Assembly (NCBI RefSeq): GCF_014863545.1
Contig: NZ_CP062260.1
Span: forward strand, 744,001-808,000
DNA from: Paenibacillus sp. JNUCC32
GTDB taxonomy: Bacteria > Bacillota > Bacilli > Paenibacillales > Paenibacillaceae
Direction: 5' to 3'
DNA: 64,000 bases
Below are positions 33,759 through 42,540 of the stretch, in pieces. Made by a program: the position numbers and the translations under genes. Position 1 is the stretch's first letter. Every line of letters begins with the position of its first letter. Under the pieces are notes generated by a model, which was not told the origin of the DNA, made no database searches, and was given only the letters and a program-made list of their open reading frames with translations.

Positions 33759-34589
33759 ATGATAGGGACAAGAAAAAAATGGGAAGTGGAAGCTGTGGAC
33801 AAAAAGGCGAAAAAGGTTTTACTTCAAACGTTCTGGTCATCCAGCGGCTGGAAAAGCAGTCCTTTGCCGTTCGTCGGGGAGGACTTTGATTACGCGAAGA
33901 GCATGAGGCTGATGTTCGACCCCATCACCATCGGACATGATGAGCTGAACCAGCGGCTTCATAGCTTACATAAGACGGTTACTAAAGAAAGGGCTGCTGC
34001 CGCATTTCTGCACAGCCTGTCCACGAGACAAGTGCATCTGCGAAGCGCGCTTTCCAGTTGGGCGCTTACATCGCGCCTGCCTCTGCATCAGTACGAAGAA
34101 CGACGCTCGGCCATGCCGAATTACAGCAGCTGCGGAGATTGTAACCATGCCGGGCTCCAGTCCGACCGGAATTACGTGAATGCCGACCTGAACGTGCTGA
34201 ATTTCGAACGGGTCAAATGGGGAGGCATCCGCTTGAATCAGCTTCTCTACTGCTGGCTCGATCTGGAGCTGTTGAGCCATGAGGAGGGCCTGACGGTGGA
34301 CGAGGAGGATATTGCCATTCTGAGGAAGCTGATGACAGCCGTCGACGGATGCGCCGAATCAGAAAGCCCGCGTCATCTTGAGAAGCGCTTGAAGGATGTT
34401 CTGCCTTCAAGCAAGCATGAACGAGACGTGCTGATGGAAATTCTGGGATATGCCGGCGTGCTGGTTCCGAAGGATACGCCCCGCACGCGTCCGAGAAGGG
34501 ACGACGATTTCTTCTCGATGTCGGAGTGGCAGGGAAGCGACGGATATTCCACTGAAGCGCTGCAGTTTTATTTCGGCGAATATCTGTAG
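33759..34589 (+). CDS. Hypothetical protein
   Basis: A 276-residue soluble, charged protein that I do not recognise. It has no signal peptide or membrane helix. A short cysteine cluster SSCGDCNHAGLQ lies near residues 123-134, and the last 100 residues are acidic/basic mixed with a KDTPRTRPRRDDD stretch. The ATG at 33759 has AGGAAG 8 nt upstream; a GTG at 33795 is an alternative. A SUKH-4-like gene follows after 64 bp, so the two may form a toxin-immunity-type or polymorphic locus, but no toxin motif is visible. Confidence 0.6.
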   Translation: MIGTRKKWEVEAVDKKAKKVLLQTFWSSSGWKSSPLPFVGEDFDYAKSMRLMFDPITIGHDELNQRLHSLHKTVTKERAAAAFLHSLSTRQVHLRSALSSWALTSRLPLHQYEERRSAMPNYSSCGDCNHAGLQSDRNYVNADLNVLNFERVKWGGIRLNQLLYCWLDLELLSHEEGLTVDEEDIAILRKLMTAVDGCAESESPRHLEKRLKDVLPSSKHERDVLMEILGYAGVLVPKDTPRTRPRRDDDFFSMSEWQGSDGYSTEALQFYFGEYL

Positions 34590-34653
34590 ACCGCGCTGCA
34601 TCATTATAGGTTACAGAATACGTACCGGTTTAGGAGTTTAAGGGAGGGTTAGA

Positions 34654-35271
34654 ATGGAGCCGCAATATCATACGCTGTATGATCACGGAGTGCTGCCTTA
34701 TACGAGGGAAAGCTTGGACGTCCTGGGAATGCACGATAAGACGGTGGAAACGCTTGTGCATCGGGGAATGCCGGTCTTTGATCCGCAGGAGCCACCGTTG
34801 GGTCTTCTGTTTCATGAAGCGTTACCGCTACAGGATATTCATGGAGCCTATATCGCGATCGGAAGGGAGATCTGGAGCGAAGGGCTGCATGTCGCGATCC
34901 AAAAGGATACAGGGGGAGTGTGGGCAGTAACGGAGGGCGGTACACAGAAACCGACCTACATAAACGCCTCCATCGACAGCCTGCTCTCCTTTATGGACCG
35001 TGTGCTTCGATTCAAACAGCAAACGGAGCGCTTGCAGCCTGATCCACCTCCCATGATTTTGACGGCAGAACAATTTCGCGAGAAACTTGAGAAGTTCAGA
35101 AGAGGAGAGATCAAGCCGGGAACCCGTCCGGACGCCTCGCAGGCTCAGCACGAGTGGAAGTCAGCCTTCGAACTAATGAAGCGGGAGCTGAAAGAGATGG
35201 ATCTCCCTGCTGTACGTTCCTCTTCATGGTGGGGAATTGTGCTGGAGGAAATGAAGGATCGTTTGAGGTAG
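34654..35271 (+). CDS. SUKH-4-like immunity family protein
   Basis: A 205-residue cytoplasmic protein resembling SUKH-4 (SMI1/KNR4-related) immunity proteins. Supporting features are AYIAIGREIWSEGLHVAIQKDTGGVWAV and YINASIDSLLSFMDRVL (about 101-117), which match the strand-turn-strand and N-S-L-x-x-F helix of the fold. A C-terminal extension (120-205) is helical and may be lineage specific. GGGAGGGTTAGA precedes the ATG. SUKH proteins often neutralise secreted nuclease toxins; no such toxin is in the window. Confidence 0.6.
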   Translation: MEPQYHTLYDHGVLPYTRESLDVLGMHDKTVETLVHRGMPVFDPQEPPLGLLFHEALPLQDIHGAYIAIGREIWSEGLHVAIQKDTGGVWAVTEGGTQKPTYINASIDSLLSFMDRVLRFKQQTERLQPDPPPMILTAEQFREKLEKFRRGEIKPGTRPDASQAQHEWKSAFELMKRELKEMDLPAVRSSSWWGIVLEEMKDRLR

Positions 35272-35308
35272 CCGATGAGCATTTATTGACGGGATGGGAG
35301 GATGAACG

Positions 35309-35713
35309 TTGGGCTTTCATGACACGTACAGATTTGGTGTGCATGCCATCATATCGAACGCTGACGGCAAGCTGCTCTTATTAAAACGGACCTATGGGAA
35401 TAAGGGATGGAGTTTGCCCGGGGGCGGGGTGGATTCCGGCGAAACGATCCATGAAGCGATTTTTCGCGAATGCCGCGAAGAACTGGGCCTTACCCTGCAA
35501 GATGCGGTCTTGACCGGATTTTATTATCACAGTCATATCAACGCGCAGGTCGGCATATTCCGCTGTTCGATCCCGCTTCACGAGGAAATCGTGCTCAGCT
35601 CCGAGCATTCGGAATACAAATGGGCCGAGTTGTCGGAGCTGAGCGAGGTTCAGCGGTTAAGGGCCCAGGATGCATTGGCTTATCAAGGAGAAGTCAAAAG
35701 CCGGGCGTTTTAG
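35309..35713 (+). CDS. NUDIX hydrolase
   Basis: A 134-residue NUDIX protein. The box GGGVDSGE...IFRECREELGL (about 37-60) is complete. It starts with TTG at 35309, 7 nt after GGGAGG. It begins 37 bp after the SUKH-like gene and may be co-transcribed. The substrate is unknown. Confidence 0.85.
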   Translation: MGFHDTYRFGVHAIISNADGKLLLLKRTYGNKGWSLPGGGVDSGETIHEAIFRECREELGLTLQDAVLTGFYYHSHINAQVGIFRCSIPLHEEIVLSSEHSEYKWAELSELSEVQRLRAQDALAYQGEVKSRAF

Positions 35714-35857
35714 CATTCATCCTGTTCTTTTTAAAAAAAACCGGATTACCGTTACTGTCCCGATGTACAACATCAGGGTTACGCTTACGAACTCTGTTGA
35801 CGATGTTCCATCCGAAGCGGCAGAGGTTGCATCCATAAAGACATCCAGCATATAAAA

Positions 35858-35893
35858 AAAGAGGCTAACCGTGAGAGCGGTTAGCCTCTTTGA
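35858..35893. terminator. Bidirectional terminator
   Basis: Perfect 13-bp stem AAAGAGGCTAACC / GGTTAGCCTCTTT (35858-35870, 35879-35891) between the NUDIX gene and the convergent permease gene. Confidence 0.85.
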
Positions 35894-35952
35894 TTTCAGT
35901 AAAGCCGGGTTACCTGCTTATGTCCTGAGATCATGGCATGTGGATAAAACCT

Positions 35953-36831
35953 TTACTCCTTCAAAGAGCCAATCAGCAGCCCTTTTATGAAATACCGCTG
36001 CAGGAACGGATAGAACAGCACCACCGGTCCGATCGTCAGAATGGCGGTGGCCATCTTCACCGATTCTTGCGGCAGCGTCTGGCTGCCGAGGATGGCACCG
36101 CTGCTCTGCATCTGCTGAATCATGCTGATCTCGGAGTTCAGCTTAAACAGCAGGTATTGAAGGGGATACAACTTCTCGTTGTCCACCAGCATGATGGCGT
36201 TGAACCAGTTGTTCCAGTAGGCAATGCCGTAGAACAGCGTAATCGTGGCCAGAACGGGCATGCAGAGCGGGAAGTAGATCCGGAACGCGATATAGAAGTC
36301 GCTCGCGCCGTCGATCTTGGCCGCCTCCGTCAGGGAAGGCGGAATTTGGGACATGTAGTTGCGCACAAGAAACAGGTTGAACGGGTTGAACACCAGGGAC
36401 GGTATGATCAGGGCCCAGATGGTGTTGTTCATGCCGAGATTCAGGTTGATCAGATACCAAGGCACCAGGCCCGTGTTAAACACCATCGTAATGAAAAAGA
36501 ACAATCCGAGCCCGTTGCGGTAACGGATGTGCTTGGCGGCCAGCGTATATCCGGCCATGGACGTGATGGTGACCGCAAGGATCGTGCCGACGACCGTCAC
36601 GATGATCGAGATCATGTAACTCCGGTACAGCGGCGTGCTGCCGAACAGGAGCAGCTTGTAGGCATCCAGCGACAGCTCGCTCGGGAACAGCTGGTAGCCG
36701 AATTGCTTAATGCTGGCTTCGTCGGTAAAGGACACCATGAGCACAAGCAGCATCGGCAGGATGCAGAGAATGGAGATGATGCCGATCAGCGCGGCATTCA
36801 CGGCGTCGAAAAATTTAGGTCTGGACGTCAT
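35953..36831 (-). CDS. Sugar ABC transporter permease (YtcP/LplC family)
   Basis: A 292-residue permease with six membrane segments, the EAA loop EAAKIDGASDFYIAFRI (about 173-189) and the ending QRYFIKGLLIGSLKE. GGAAGGGAG lies upstream of the ATG. It follows the LplB-type permease gene on the minus strand after 37 bp. The matching binding protein is most likely encoded by the lipoprotein gene at 40660, on the other side of the divergent regulator. Confidence 0.92.
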   Translation of the reverse strand: MTSRPKFFDAVNAALIGIISILCILPMLLVLMVSFTDEASIKQFGYQLFPSELSLDAYKLLLFGSTPLYRSYMISIIVTVVGTILAVTITSMAGYTLAAKHIRYRNGLGLFFFITMVFNTGLVPWYLINLNLGMNNTIWALIIPSLVFNPFNLFLVRNYMSQIPPSLTEAAKIDGASDFYIAFRIYFPLCMPVLATITLFYGIAYWNNWFNAIMLVDNEKLYPLQYLLFKLNSEISMIQQMQSSGAILGSQTLPQESVKMATAILTIGPVVLFYPFLQRYFIKGLLIGSLKE

Positions 36832-36868
36832 CTAGATTTCGCTCCCTTCCGAATGAATCCGGCTTGCT

Positions 36869-37795
36869 TTAGAACAAGGCATGGTCCGGATTCACCTTCT
36901 TCACGATTTTGTTGCTGCCCCATACGAGAATAAAGCCGACCACGGATTGATACAGTCCGACGGCCATGGCTTGTGCCGGATTCCCGATGGTGCGGAGGGA
37001 ACGGAACACATACGTATCGATGACGTCAACCGTCGGATACAGCAGCCCGTTGTCCTTGACGATGGCATAGATCATGTCGAAGCTGCCGTACATGATTTTG
37101 CCCAGAGCCAGCAGGGTTAAGATGGATATGGTCGGCAGCATGAGCGGAATGGTGATGTGGCGGATGAGCTGCCAACGGGTAGCGCCGTCGATCCGGCCGG
37201 CTTCGTAATAACTGTCGTCAATTCCCGTGATCGCCGCCAGATAAATGACGAGGTTCATCCCGAGGTCCTTCCACACCGCCGCGGTCGTAAGAATCCACGT
37301 CCAGTATTGCGGAGAGGCGTACCAGTTGACGGGGTCGATATGGAAGAACGCCAGGATCCGGTTCAGGATACCGTAGTCGGTCGACAGCAAGCTGTAGATG
37401 ATGTAACTCACGATAACCCAGGACAAGAAATGCGGGAACAAAATCGTGGATTGGGTCACCCTCGAGAACCAGCGGCTGCGGAGCTCGTTGAACAGTATGG
37501 CCAGCGCCATGGCTGCGAGCGTGCCGACGATGATAAATAGAAAATTGAGCTTCAAGGTGTTGAAGGTGACCTCCCAAGCCCGGGGCGACGAGAAGAAGAA
37601 CTTGAAATTGTCAAAGCCGACCCAGGCGGAATTGAAAAGTCCCGTCTTGAAGTTGAATTTCTGAAACGCAATGAGCATGTACGGAAGCGTGAAATAACCG
37701 AAGACCAGCGTATAGATGGCAGCCGGTACGACGAGCAGGTAGGCGGATCCGTTCGAGCGGATTTCGCGCAGGAAGCCGAAGCGGCTTTTTTTCAT
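36869..37795 (-). CDS. Sugar ABC transporter permease (LplB family)
   Basis: First gene of a two-permease operon, 308 residues, six membrane segments, EAA loop EAGRIDGATRWQLIRHI (about 207-223). AAAGGACGTGCCTACTC precedes the ATG. It diverges from the membrane AraC regulator at 38255 across a 459-bp region. No ATPase gene is near; such importers commonly use a shared MsmX-type ATPase. Confidence 0.92.
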   Translation of the reverse strand: MKKSRFGFLREIRSNGSAYLLVVPAAIYTLVFGYFTLPYMLIAFQKFNFKTGLFNSAWVGFDNFKFFFSSPRAWEVTFNTLKLNFLFIIVGTLAAMALAILFNELRSRWFSRVTQSTILFPHFLSWVIVSYIIYSLLSTDYGILNRILAFFHIDPVNWYASPQYWTWILTTAAVWKDLGMNLVIYLAAITGIDDSYYEAGRIDGATRWQLIRHITIPLMLPTISILTLLALGKIMYGSFDMIYAIVKDNGLLYPTVDVIDTYVFRSLRTIGNPAQAMAVGLYQSVVGFILVWGSNKIVKKVNPDHALF

Positions 37796-38254
37796 GAGTA
37801 GGCACGTCCTTTCGTAAGTGATGGGGGCTGCAAGCGTAGCAGTTCTGTTTCGAGTGTAAAGAGAGTTGCCGCGTGCAGTAAACTATGAAAATGGAGTTTG
37901 AGCGGATTGAAAGGGGGAACGCCTGCTTTAAAAAACGGCAAAAACTTCGAATTTGAGTATTTCGCACAGTGTCGCCAGGATTGAATAATGACCGGAAAAG
38001 CTTGGTTTTATAAGGGGTTTAGCCGATGAAGCCTATGAAGGGAAGTTTGGGGAGGAAAATAAAGAATGCGTTTTCATATTGATGTATGCCCTGAGCAAAT
38101 GTAAGATGAGAATAAAATATCTATCCGTTCCAAGCGATCGGATGGCTAAGCAACCCCATTAAATTAACATGAATATTACATATAATGTTAGTAATATTCA
38201 AGAATGATAAGATCACAGTTTACTATATAGACCGAATGATAAAGGAGGGAGAAT
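37796..38254. promoter_or_regulatory. Divergent regulatory region of the glycan locus
   Basis: No gene is visible. A 38-bp stretch (37927-37964) resembles 40551-40586 upstream of the binding-protein gene. Interlocked inverted repeats GAATATTAC / GTAATATTC (38171-38179, 38191-38199) and TAACAT / ATGTTA (38165-38170, 38185-38190) surround a TATAAT (38181-38186). The AraC gene is preceded by AAAGGAGGGAGAAT. Confidence 0.55.
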
Positions 38255-40534
38255 ATGATCCGGCAGCGATTATTCCGTTATGCAGTGTATCGAAATATGT
38301 TTCTCAGCTTTGTTTTGCTCACGGCAGCCATGATTGCCCTCGTAACCGTCGTCCTGTACATGATGTTCTCCTGGAGCACCGCGAAGGAGGTAGGAAAAAT
38401 ATCCGAGTCGATGCTAAAGCAGAACAGCGCCGTATCCAGCGTCATCCGCGACCAGGTGTATAACGTGGGCAACCTTCTGCTCAGCGACAAGGAGATCGTG
38501 AACGCCCTATTGGACAAAGAGGCTGATCCGCTGAAACAATATGGCGTGTTCGGTACCCTTAACCGGGTCCAGTCCACCTATCCGTTCATCCATTCGATCG
38601 GGATCTATAACGGCTCGAATAACACGTACCTGAATACGAAGGGGATTACCAAGGAGCAGGAGAAGGCGCTGCTGGAGGAAATCAACAGCAAAAATACATC
38701 TTATTTTCATCTGTTCCCGCGCAAGATCTCTTCCGCCACTTCGGCGAAGCGGAGCGAAGACGTCCTGACTTTCGTTCTCCTTCCGAGCTATTATTCGCCG
38801 CTAAGTTCCAAGGGCGCGATCGTAATCAACATGAGCACCGACACCATCCAGGATCTGATCGGAGGCTACCGCAACGAAGCGGTGGATTCGCTTCACGTCA
38901 TTGACGACAAGGGAACCATCATCACCCATTCGGATCGGTCCCGGTTCATGGAGGATGTATCGCAGGAGTCCTATGTCCAGTCCATTCTGGAATCGGACGC
39001 GGAAAGCGGTTACTTCACCCGCTCCATCGACGGCCGCAAGAGCCTGGTTACCTATGTCAAATCCAAGGATATGAACTGGACGTTTATCAGCGTTAGCCAA
39101 TATCAAAATCTGTTGTTCAACATGCAGGCGCTCCGAACGTCGGCGCTGGTTCTCGCTTTGGCCTGCTTCGTCGTCAGCATGTTCTTGTCGATCTGGCTGA
39201 CGCATCATGCGTACAACCCGATCCGCCACCTGCTGGAGAAAATGAGCGCCATTCCGAAGATGAAGGAAAACCGTCGGCAAATCAACGAATTTGCCATATT
39301 GGATACCACTTACGCGGAAATGACGGAGAAAATGAAGTCGATGGAGTCCGAGGCTTCCGTCGCCCGGCAGGCGCATGTGCTGCAGCTGCTGAAAGGCGGC
39401 GACGAGACGGCATTCCGCCGTTTGGCCCGCGAAGGCAAGGGGCCCTATTTCTTGGCGGCCGTCCTTCTGCTCGACAGCTTAGACGGCTCGCCCGGGGGCG
39501 AGGACGAGGAGCTGCAGTCCTATACCTGCGCGGCCGTCGCCCAGGCGGCCCAGCAGATGCTGGAGCCGGAGGGAGCGAGCGTGGCAACGGTGGGGGACGG
39601 AACCATTGCGATCATTCTCTCCATGAAGCAGAGCCGGCTTCCGCTCCATGTTTTGGGCATGCTGGAGGAGCTGCAGGGCGAGATGCTCCGCACGCTCCGC
39701 GTGTCCGTCACCGTCGGCATCGGAACCGCCGCGCAAACGTACGAGGAGCTGCGCGAATCGTTCGATTGCGCGCAGTCCTGCTTCCAGCAGCGCTTTTTCG
39801 CGGGAAAGGGCAGGATATTCCATGGCGATCCGGTCATCGCCGCGGAGTCGGAGCATTCCGAGGCGCAGTATCCGGACAAGCGCGAGAAGCGCATCATCGA
39901 GGCCATCAAGCTGCAGCAGCGGGATAAATTGGAGAAGGAAATCGATCAGTGGATCAAGGAAATACGCGATTACAACTACCATGAAGTCATGTTTTTCATC
40001 AACCAGTTCATCGGCGGCCTGTACAAGCAGCTCAATGTCCATACGGTGAAAAACCGGGAAAGCGCGGATCTCTTCCTCGACTTTACGCGGCGGATTACCC
40101 GCTTTCAGACGCTGCAGGAAACCGCGGATGCCCTGAAGGATCTTGCACTTAGGCTCTGCAGCCTGTCCGAGGAATCGGGAGCGGTCCGGCATGCGGAGGT
40201 GGTGGATTTTATCCAGATGTACGTACGCAAGCATTATGCACGGCCGGATATGTCGCTCGAGCAGGTGGCGGGCGAGGTGAAGCTGTCCCGCAGCTATGTC
40301 GGCAAGCTGTTCAAGGCGCATTGCGAGCTGTCGTTCAACGATTACCTGAATGCCGTTCGTCTGGAGAAGGCGCGTGAGCTTCTCGCAAGCACCGAGGAGT
40401 CGGTTCAATCGATCAGCGAGCAGGTGGGCATTCTGAATACGACCTATTTCTACACGCTGTTTAAAAAGCACTACCAGATCTCGCCGGCCCAGTTCCGCAG
40501 CCAGCATGCGATCGAGACGAAAAAGGCGCAGTGA
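38255..40534 (+). CDS. Membrane-anchored AraC-family regulator
   Basis: A 759-residue regulator with a membrane helix near 14-39, an extracytoplasmic sensor domain (about 40-290), a second helix near 292-316 and a HAMP-like/linker region. A degenerate nucleotide-cyclase-like middle part (about 370-520) follows. AraC helix-turn-helix units at about 655-752 contain LSRSYVGKLFKAHCELSFNDYL and VGILNTTYFYTLFKKHYQISPAQFR. It is flanked by permease genes on one side and the binding protein and glycosidases on the other, so it probably activates both sides on sensing an external glycan. Confidence 0.9.
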   Translation: MIRQRLFRYAVYRNMFLSFVLLTAAMIALVTVVLYMMFSWSTAKEVGKISESMLKQNSAVSSVIRDQVYNVGNLLLSDKEIVNALLDKEADPLKQYGVFGTLNRVQSTYPFIHSIGIYNGSNNTYLNTKGITKEQEKALLEEINSKNTSYFHLFPRKISSATSAKRSEDVLTFVLLPSYYSPLSSKGAIVINMSTDTIQDLIGGYRNEAVDSLHVIDDKGTIITHSDRSRFMEDVSQESYVQSILESDAESGYFTRSIDGRKSLVTYVKSKDMNWTFISVSQYQNLLFNMQALRTSALVLALACFVVSMFLSIWLTHHAYNPIRHLLEKMSAIPKMKENRRQINEFAILDTTYAEMTEKMKSMESEASVARQAHVLQLLKGGDETAFRRLAREGKGPYFLAAVLLLDSLDGSPGGEDEELQSYTCAAVAQAAQQMLEPEGASVATVGDGTIAIILSMKQSRLPLHVLGMLEELQGEMLRTLRVSVTVGIGTAAQTYEELRESFDCAQSCFQQRFFAGKGRIFHGDPVIAAESEHSEAQYPDKREKRIIEAIKLQQRDKLEKEIDQWIKEIRDYNYHEVMFFINQFIGGLYKQLNVHTVKNRESADLFLDFTRRITRFQTLQETADALKDLALRLCSLSEESGAVRHAEVVDFIQMYVRKHYARPDMSLEQVAGEVKLSRSYVGKLFKAHCELSFNDYLNAVRLEKARELLASTEESVQSISEQVGILNTTYFYTLFKKHYQISPAQFRSQHAIETKKAQ

Positions 40535-40550
40535 CGGGCAGATTCAGTGT

Positions 40551-40586
40551 TTTAAAATGGCGAAAACCATCATTTTGAAGTATACG
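40551..40586 (+). promoter_or_regulatory. Motif shared with the permease-araC intergenic region
   Basis: Begins TTTAAAATGGCGAAAAC and ends TTTTGAAGTATACG. It aligns with 37927-37964 (TTTAAAAAACGGCAAAAAC ... AATTTGAGTAT). Located 74 bp before the binding-protein start; a candidate AraC-regulator site. Confidence 0.4.
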
Positions 40587-40659
40587 TTTTCCCTACTGTC
40601 TCCTTAAGATAGGAATCGTACCGCATGACTAAACCAAATGAAGACAGGGGGACACATGC

Positions 40660-42177
40660 ATGAAAAAAAGGAAAGCGCTAGCACTATGGTTGGCCGCGAT
40701 ATTCATGGTTTCCGTGATCGCGGGCTGCTCCGGCGGCGGCGACGCCGGCAGTGAGAATGGATCGGCGAGCGGGGAGAACGGCGGAGGGGACAAGCTGCCG
40801 GTACGGTATTTGCTTCCGGGCTCCGCGCCGCAGGATTTGGATGCGGCGGTCAAAGCGATCAACGAGAAGCTGGAGGCCGACGGTCTGAACCTTACCTACG
40901 AACCGACGTACATCGCGTGGGACGTATGGGATCAGAAGACCAACCTCATGATGTCGACGGGCGAGGAATTCGAGCTGATAGCCATCATGCACGATACCAA
41001 AGGACCGACGGTGCTTGCGGGCAGCGGCGGTATCATTCCGATCGACGATCTGCTGGATCAGTATGGCACCGAGCTGAAAGCTTCCATGCCGGACTGGATC
41101 TGGGAGTCGTCGAAAATCAACGGCAAGATCACGTACGTGCCGAACTTCTGGGCGGATACCGCGTATAACGATGGCATGTTCACGATCCGCACCGACCTGC
41201 TCGAGAAAAATGGCCTGAAGCCGCCGACATCGCCGGAAGAGCTGCTCAATGCAGCAGAGACGCTGCAGAAGAATTGGCCGCAGGACAACAAGAACGTATA
41301 TATCAAGATGCTGGAGGAGCCAGCCTACTTCCTGCATACGACCTACGACACCTATCCGTTTACCGTGGCCGACAACATGATTTACATCGACCAGCAGGGG
41401 AACGTGAAGTCCTGGTTCGAAACCGAGGAGTTCAAAAAAGACGTGAAGTTCATGAACGAGGCTTACAAGCGCGGGCTGATCATGAGCGATCTACTTACGA
41501 CGCCGACGGAGGTTATCAACCAGGAGGAGCTGGCAGGACGTTATCTCTACCGTCCGGGCGACGTTGGCTTGAGCGATGCCATTCTTCAGACGTTCCCGGA
41601 TGCGAAGCTGGATATTTATTATTTGGCCGACCAGCCGAAATTCAGATCCTACGCGATCCGGAATTCCAACGGGATTTCGGCCACGTCTCCGCACCCGGAG
41701 GCCGGCATTCAATTCTTGAACTGGGTATACAGCAGCCAGGAGAACATGGATCTCGTCCAAAGCGGCGTGAAAGATGTGCATTGGAAGGATACAGGCAAGA
41801 ATACCAAGGACTATCTGGCCAAGAACGAGAACGGTTCCCCGGCTTATGAGCTTCCATACTGGCTGCTCGGCCACGTTGAAATGAACCGTTATCCAACGAA
41901 TACGGACCCAGCGCGACTGGAGCGGCGCACGACGGTATCGGAGGACGCCGTGAACAGCATCACGATCGGCTTCACCTTCGATCCGACCAACATTGCTTCG
42001 CAGTACGCCAACTGCATCGCCGAGCTGAAGACCAGCGTCTATCCGGTCATGCACGGGGTCGTGAAATACGAGGACGCCTACGATAAAATGCTGGCCGCAA
42101 TGAAGTCCGCCGGTCTCGATGAGGTCGTTGATGAATACAAACGGCAATTCGATGAGTGGAGAGCGGGTCAGTCGTAA
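40660..42177 (+). CDS. Extracellular solute-binding lipoprotein
   Basis: A 505-residue lipoprotein: signal peptide 1-22 with lipobox VIAGC (Cys23), Gly/Ser/Asn/Glu-rich linker, then a two-lobed binding domain with ISATSPHPEAGIQFLNWVYS (about 338-357), a stretch common in LplA-like proteins. CAGGGGG precedes the ATG. It most likely serves the divergent permeases at 35953-37795. A strong terminator follows, so it is transcribed apart from the glycosidase genes. Confidence 0.9.
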   Translation: MKKRKALALWLAAIFMVSVIAGCSGGGDAGSENGSASGENGGGDKLPVRYLLPGSAPQDLDAAVKAINEKLEADGLNLTYEPTYIAWDVWDQKTNLMMSTGEEFELIAIMHDTKGPTVLAGSGGIIPIDDLLDQYGTELKASMPDWIWESSKINGKITYVPNFWADTAYNDGMFTIRTDLLEKNGLKPPTSPEELLNAAETLQKNWPQDNKNVYIKMLEEPAYFLHTTYDTYPFTVADNMIYIDQQGNVKSWFETEEFKKDVKFMNEAYKRGLIMSDLLTTPTEVINQEELAGRYLYRPGDVGLSDAILQTFPDAKLDIYYLADQPKFRSYAIRNSNGISATSPHPEAGIQFLNWVYSSQENMDLVQSGVKDVHWKDTGKNTKDYLAKNENGSPAYELPYWLLGHVEMNRYPTNTDPARLERRTTVSEDAVNSITIGFTFDPTNIASQYANCIAELKTSVYPVMHGVVKYEDAYDKMLAAMKSAGLDEVVDEYKRQFDEWRAGQS

Positions 42178-42540
42178 GGTCAGCGCACTAACGGCTAAGA
42201 AACATTGGGACAGGGCAATCCTTTCCCCGGTTTGATAACCGGGAAGGGGTTGCTTTTTTTCGTGCGTCGCCATGGAGCGTTCCGTGAGGAGTACAGAGGG
42301 AATTCGAAGGAGACTCCAAGGGGATTCGAAAGTGATCCACGTTACCGTTTAGGACTTCAATTCTCCGATATTGGCCAAAATCAAAGTTTTCTCTCAAAAG
42401 TAAAGTGTTCAAGACAGGGATTCCCGGGCTAGAGTAAAGGTCATAAGAAGCCTTGAGACCGCTCAAAGAGTTAGAAGCGAAAGTCTTTATTAAGGCTGGC
42501 CGCACGGCAAGAGCCGTGCAGAATAAGGAGGACGTAGTTC
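42178..42540. promoter_or_regulatory. Gene-free region before the glycosidase operon
   Basis: Contains the terminator of the binding-protein gene (42214-42260) and direct repeats GGAATTCGAA / GGGATTCGAA (42299-42308, 42321-42330; 22 bp apart). GGCCAAAATC (42373-42382) recalls the motif at 40559. A perfect hairpin GCACGGC / GCCGTGC (42502-42508, 42513-42519) sits just before the ribosome site AAGGAGG. No coding region is visible. Confidence 0.55.
42214..42260 (+). terminator. Terminator after the binding-protein gene
   Basis: Stem around GCAATCC...CCCCGGTT / AACCGGG...GGTTGC with a TGAT loop, followed by TTTTTTT (42254-42260). Confidence 0.9.

Noticed and set aside
35670..35855. 61-codon plus-strand frame overlapping the NUDIX end
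   Set aside because: Starts inside the NUDIX gene in another frame without a ribosome site.
35938..36933. 331-codon plus-strand frame opposite the two permeases
   Set aside because: Low-complexity charged and His/Arg/Gln-rich translation antisense to clear permease genes.
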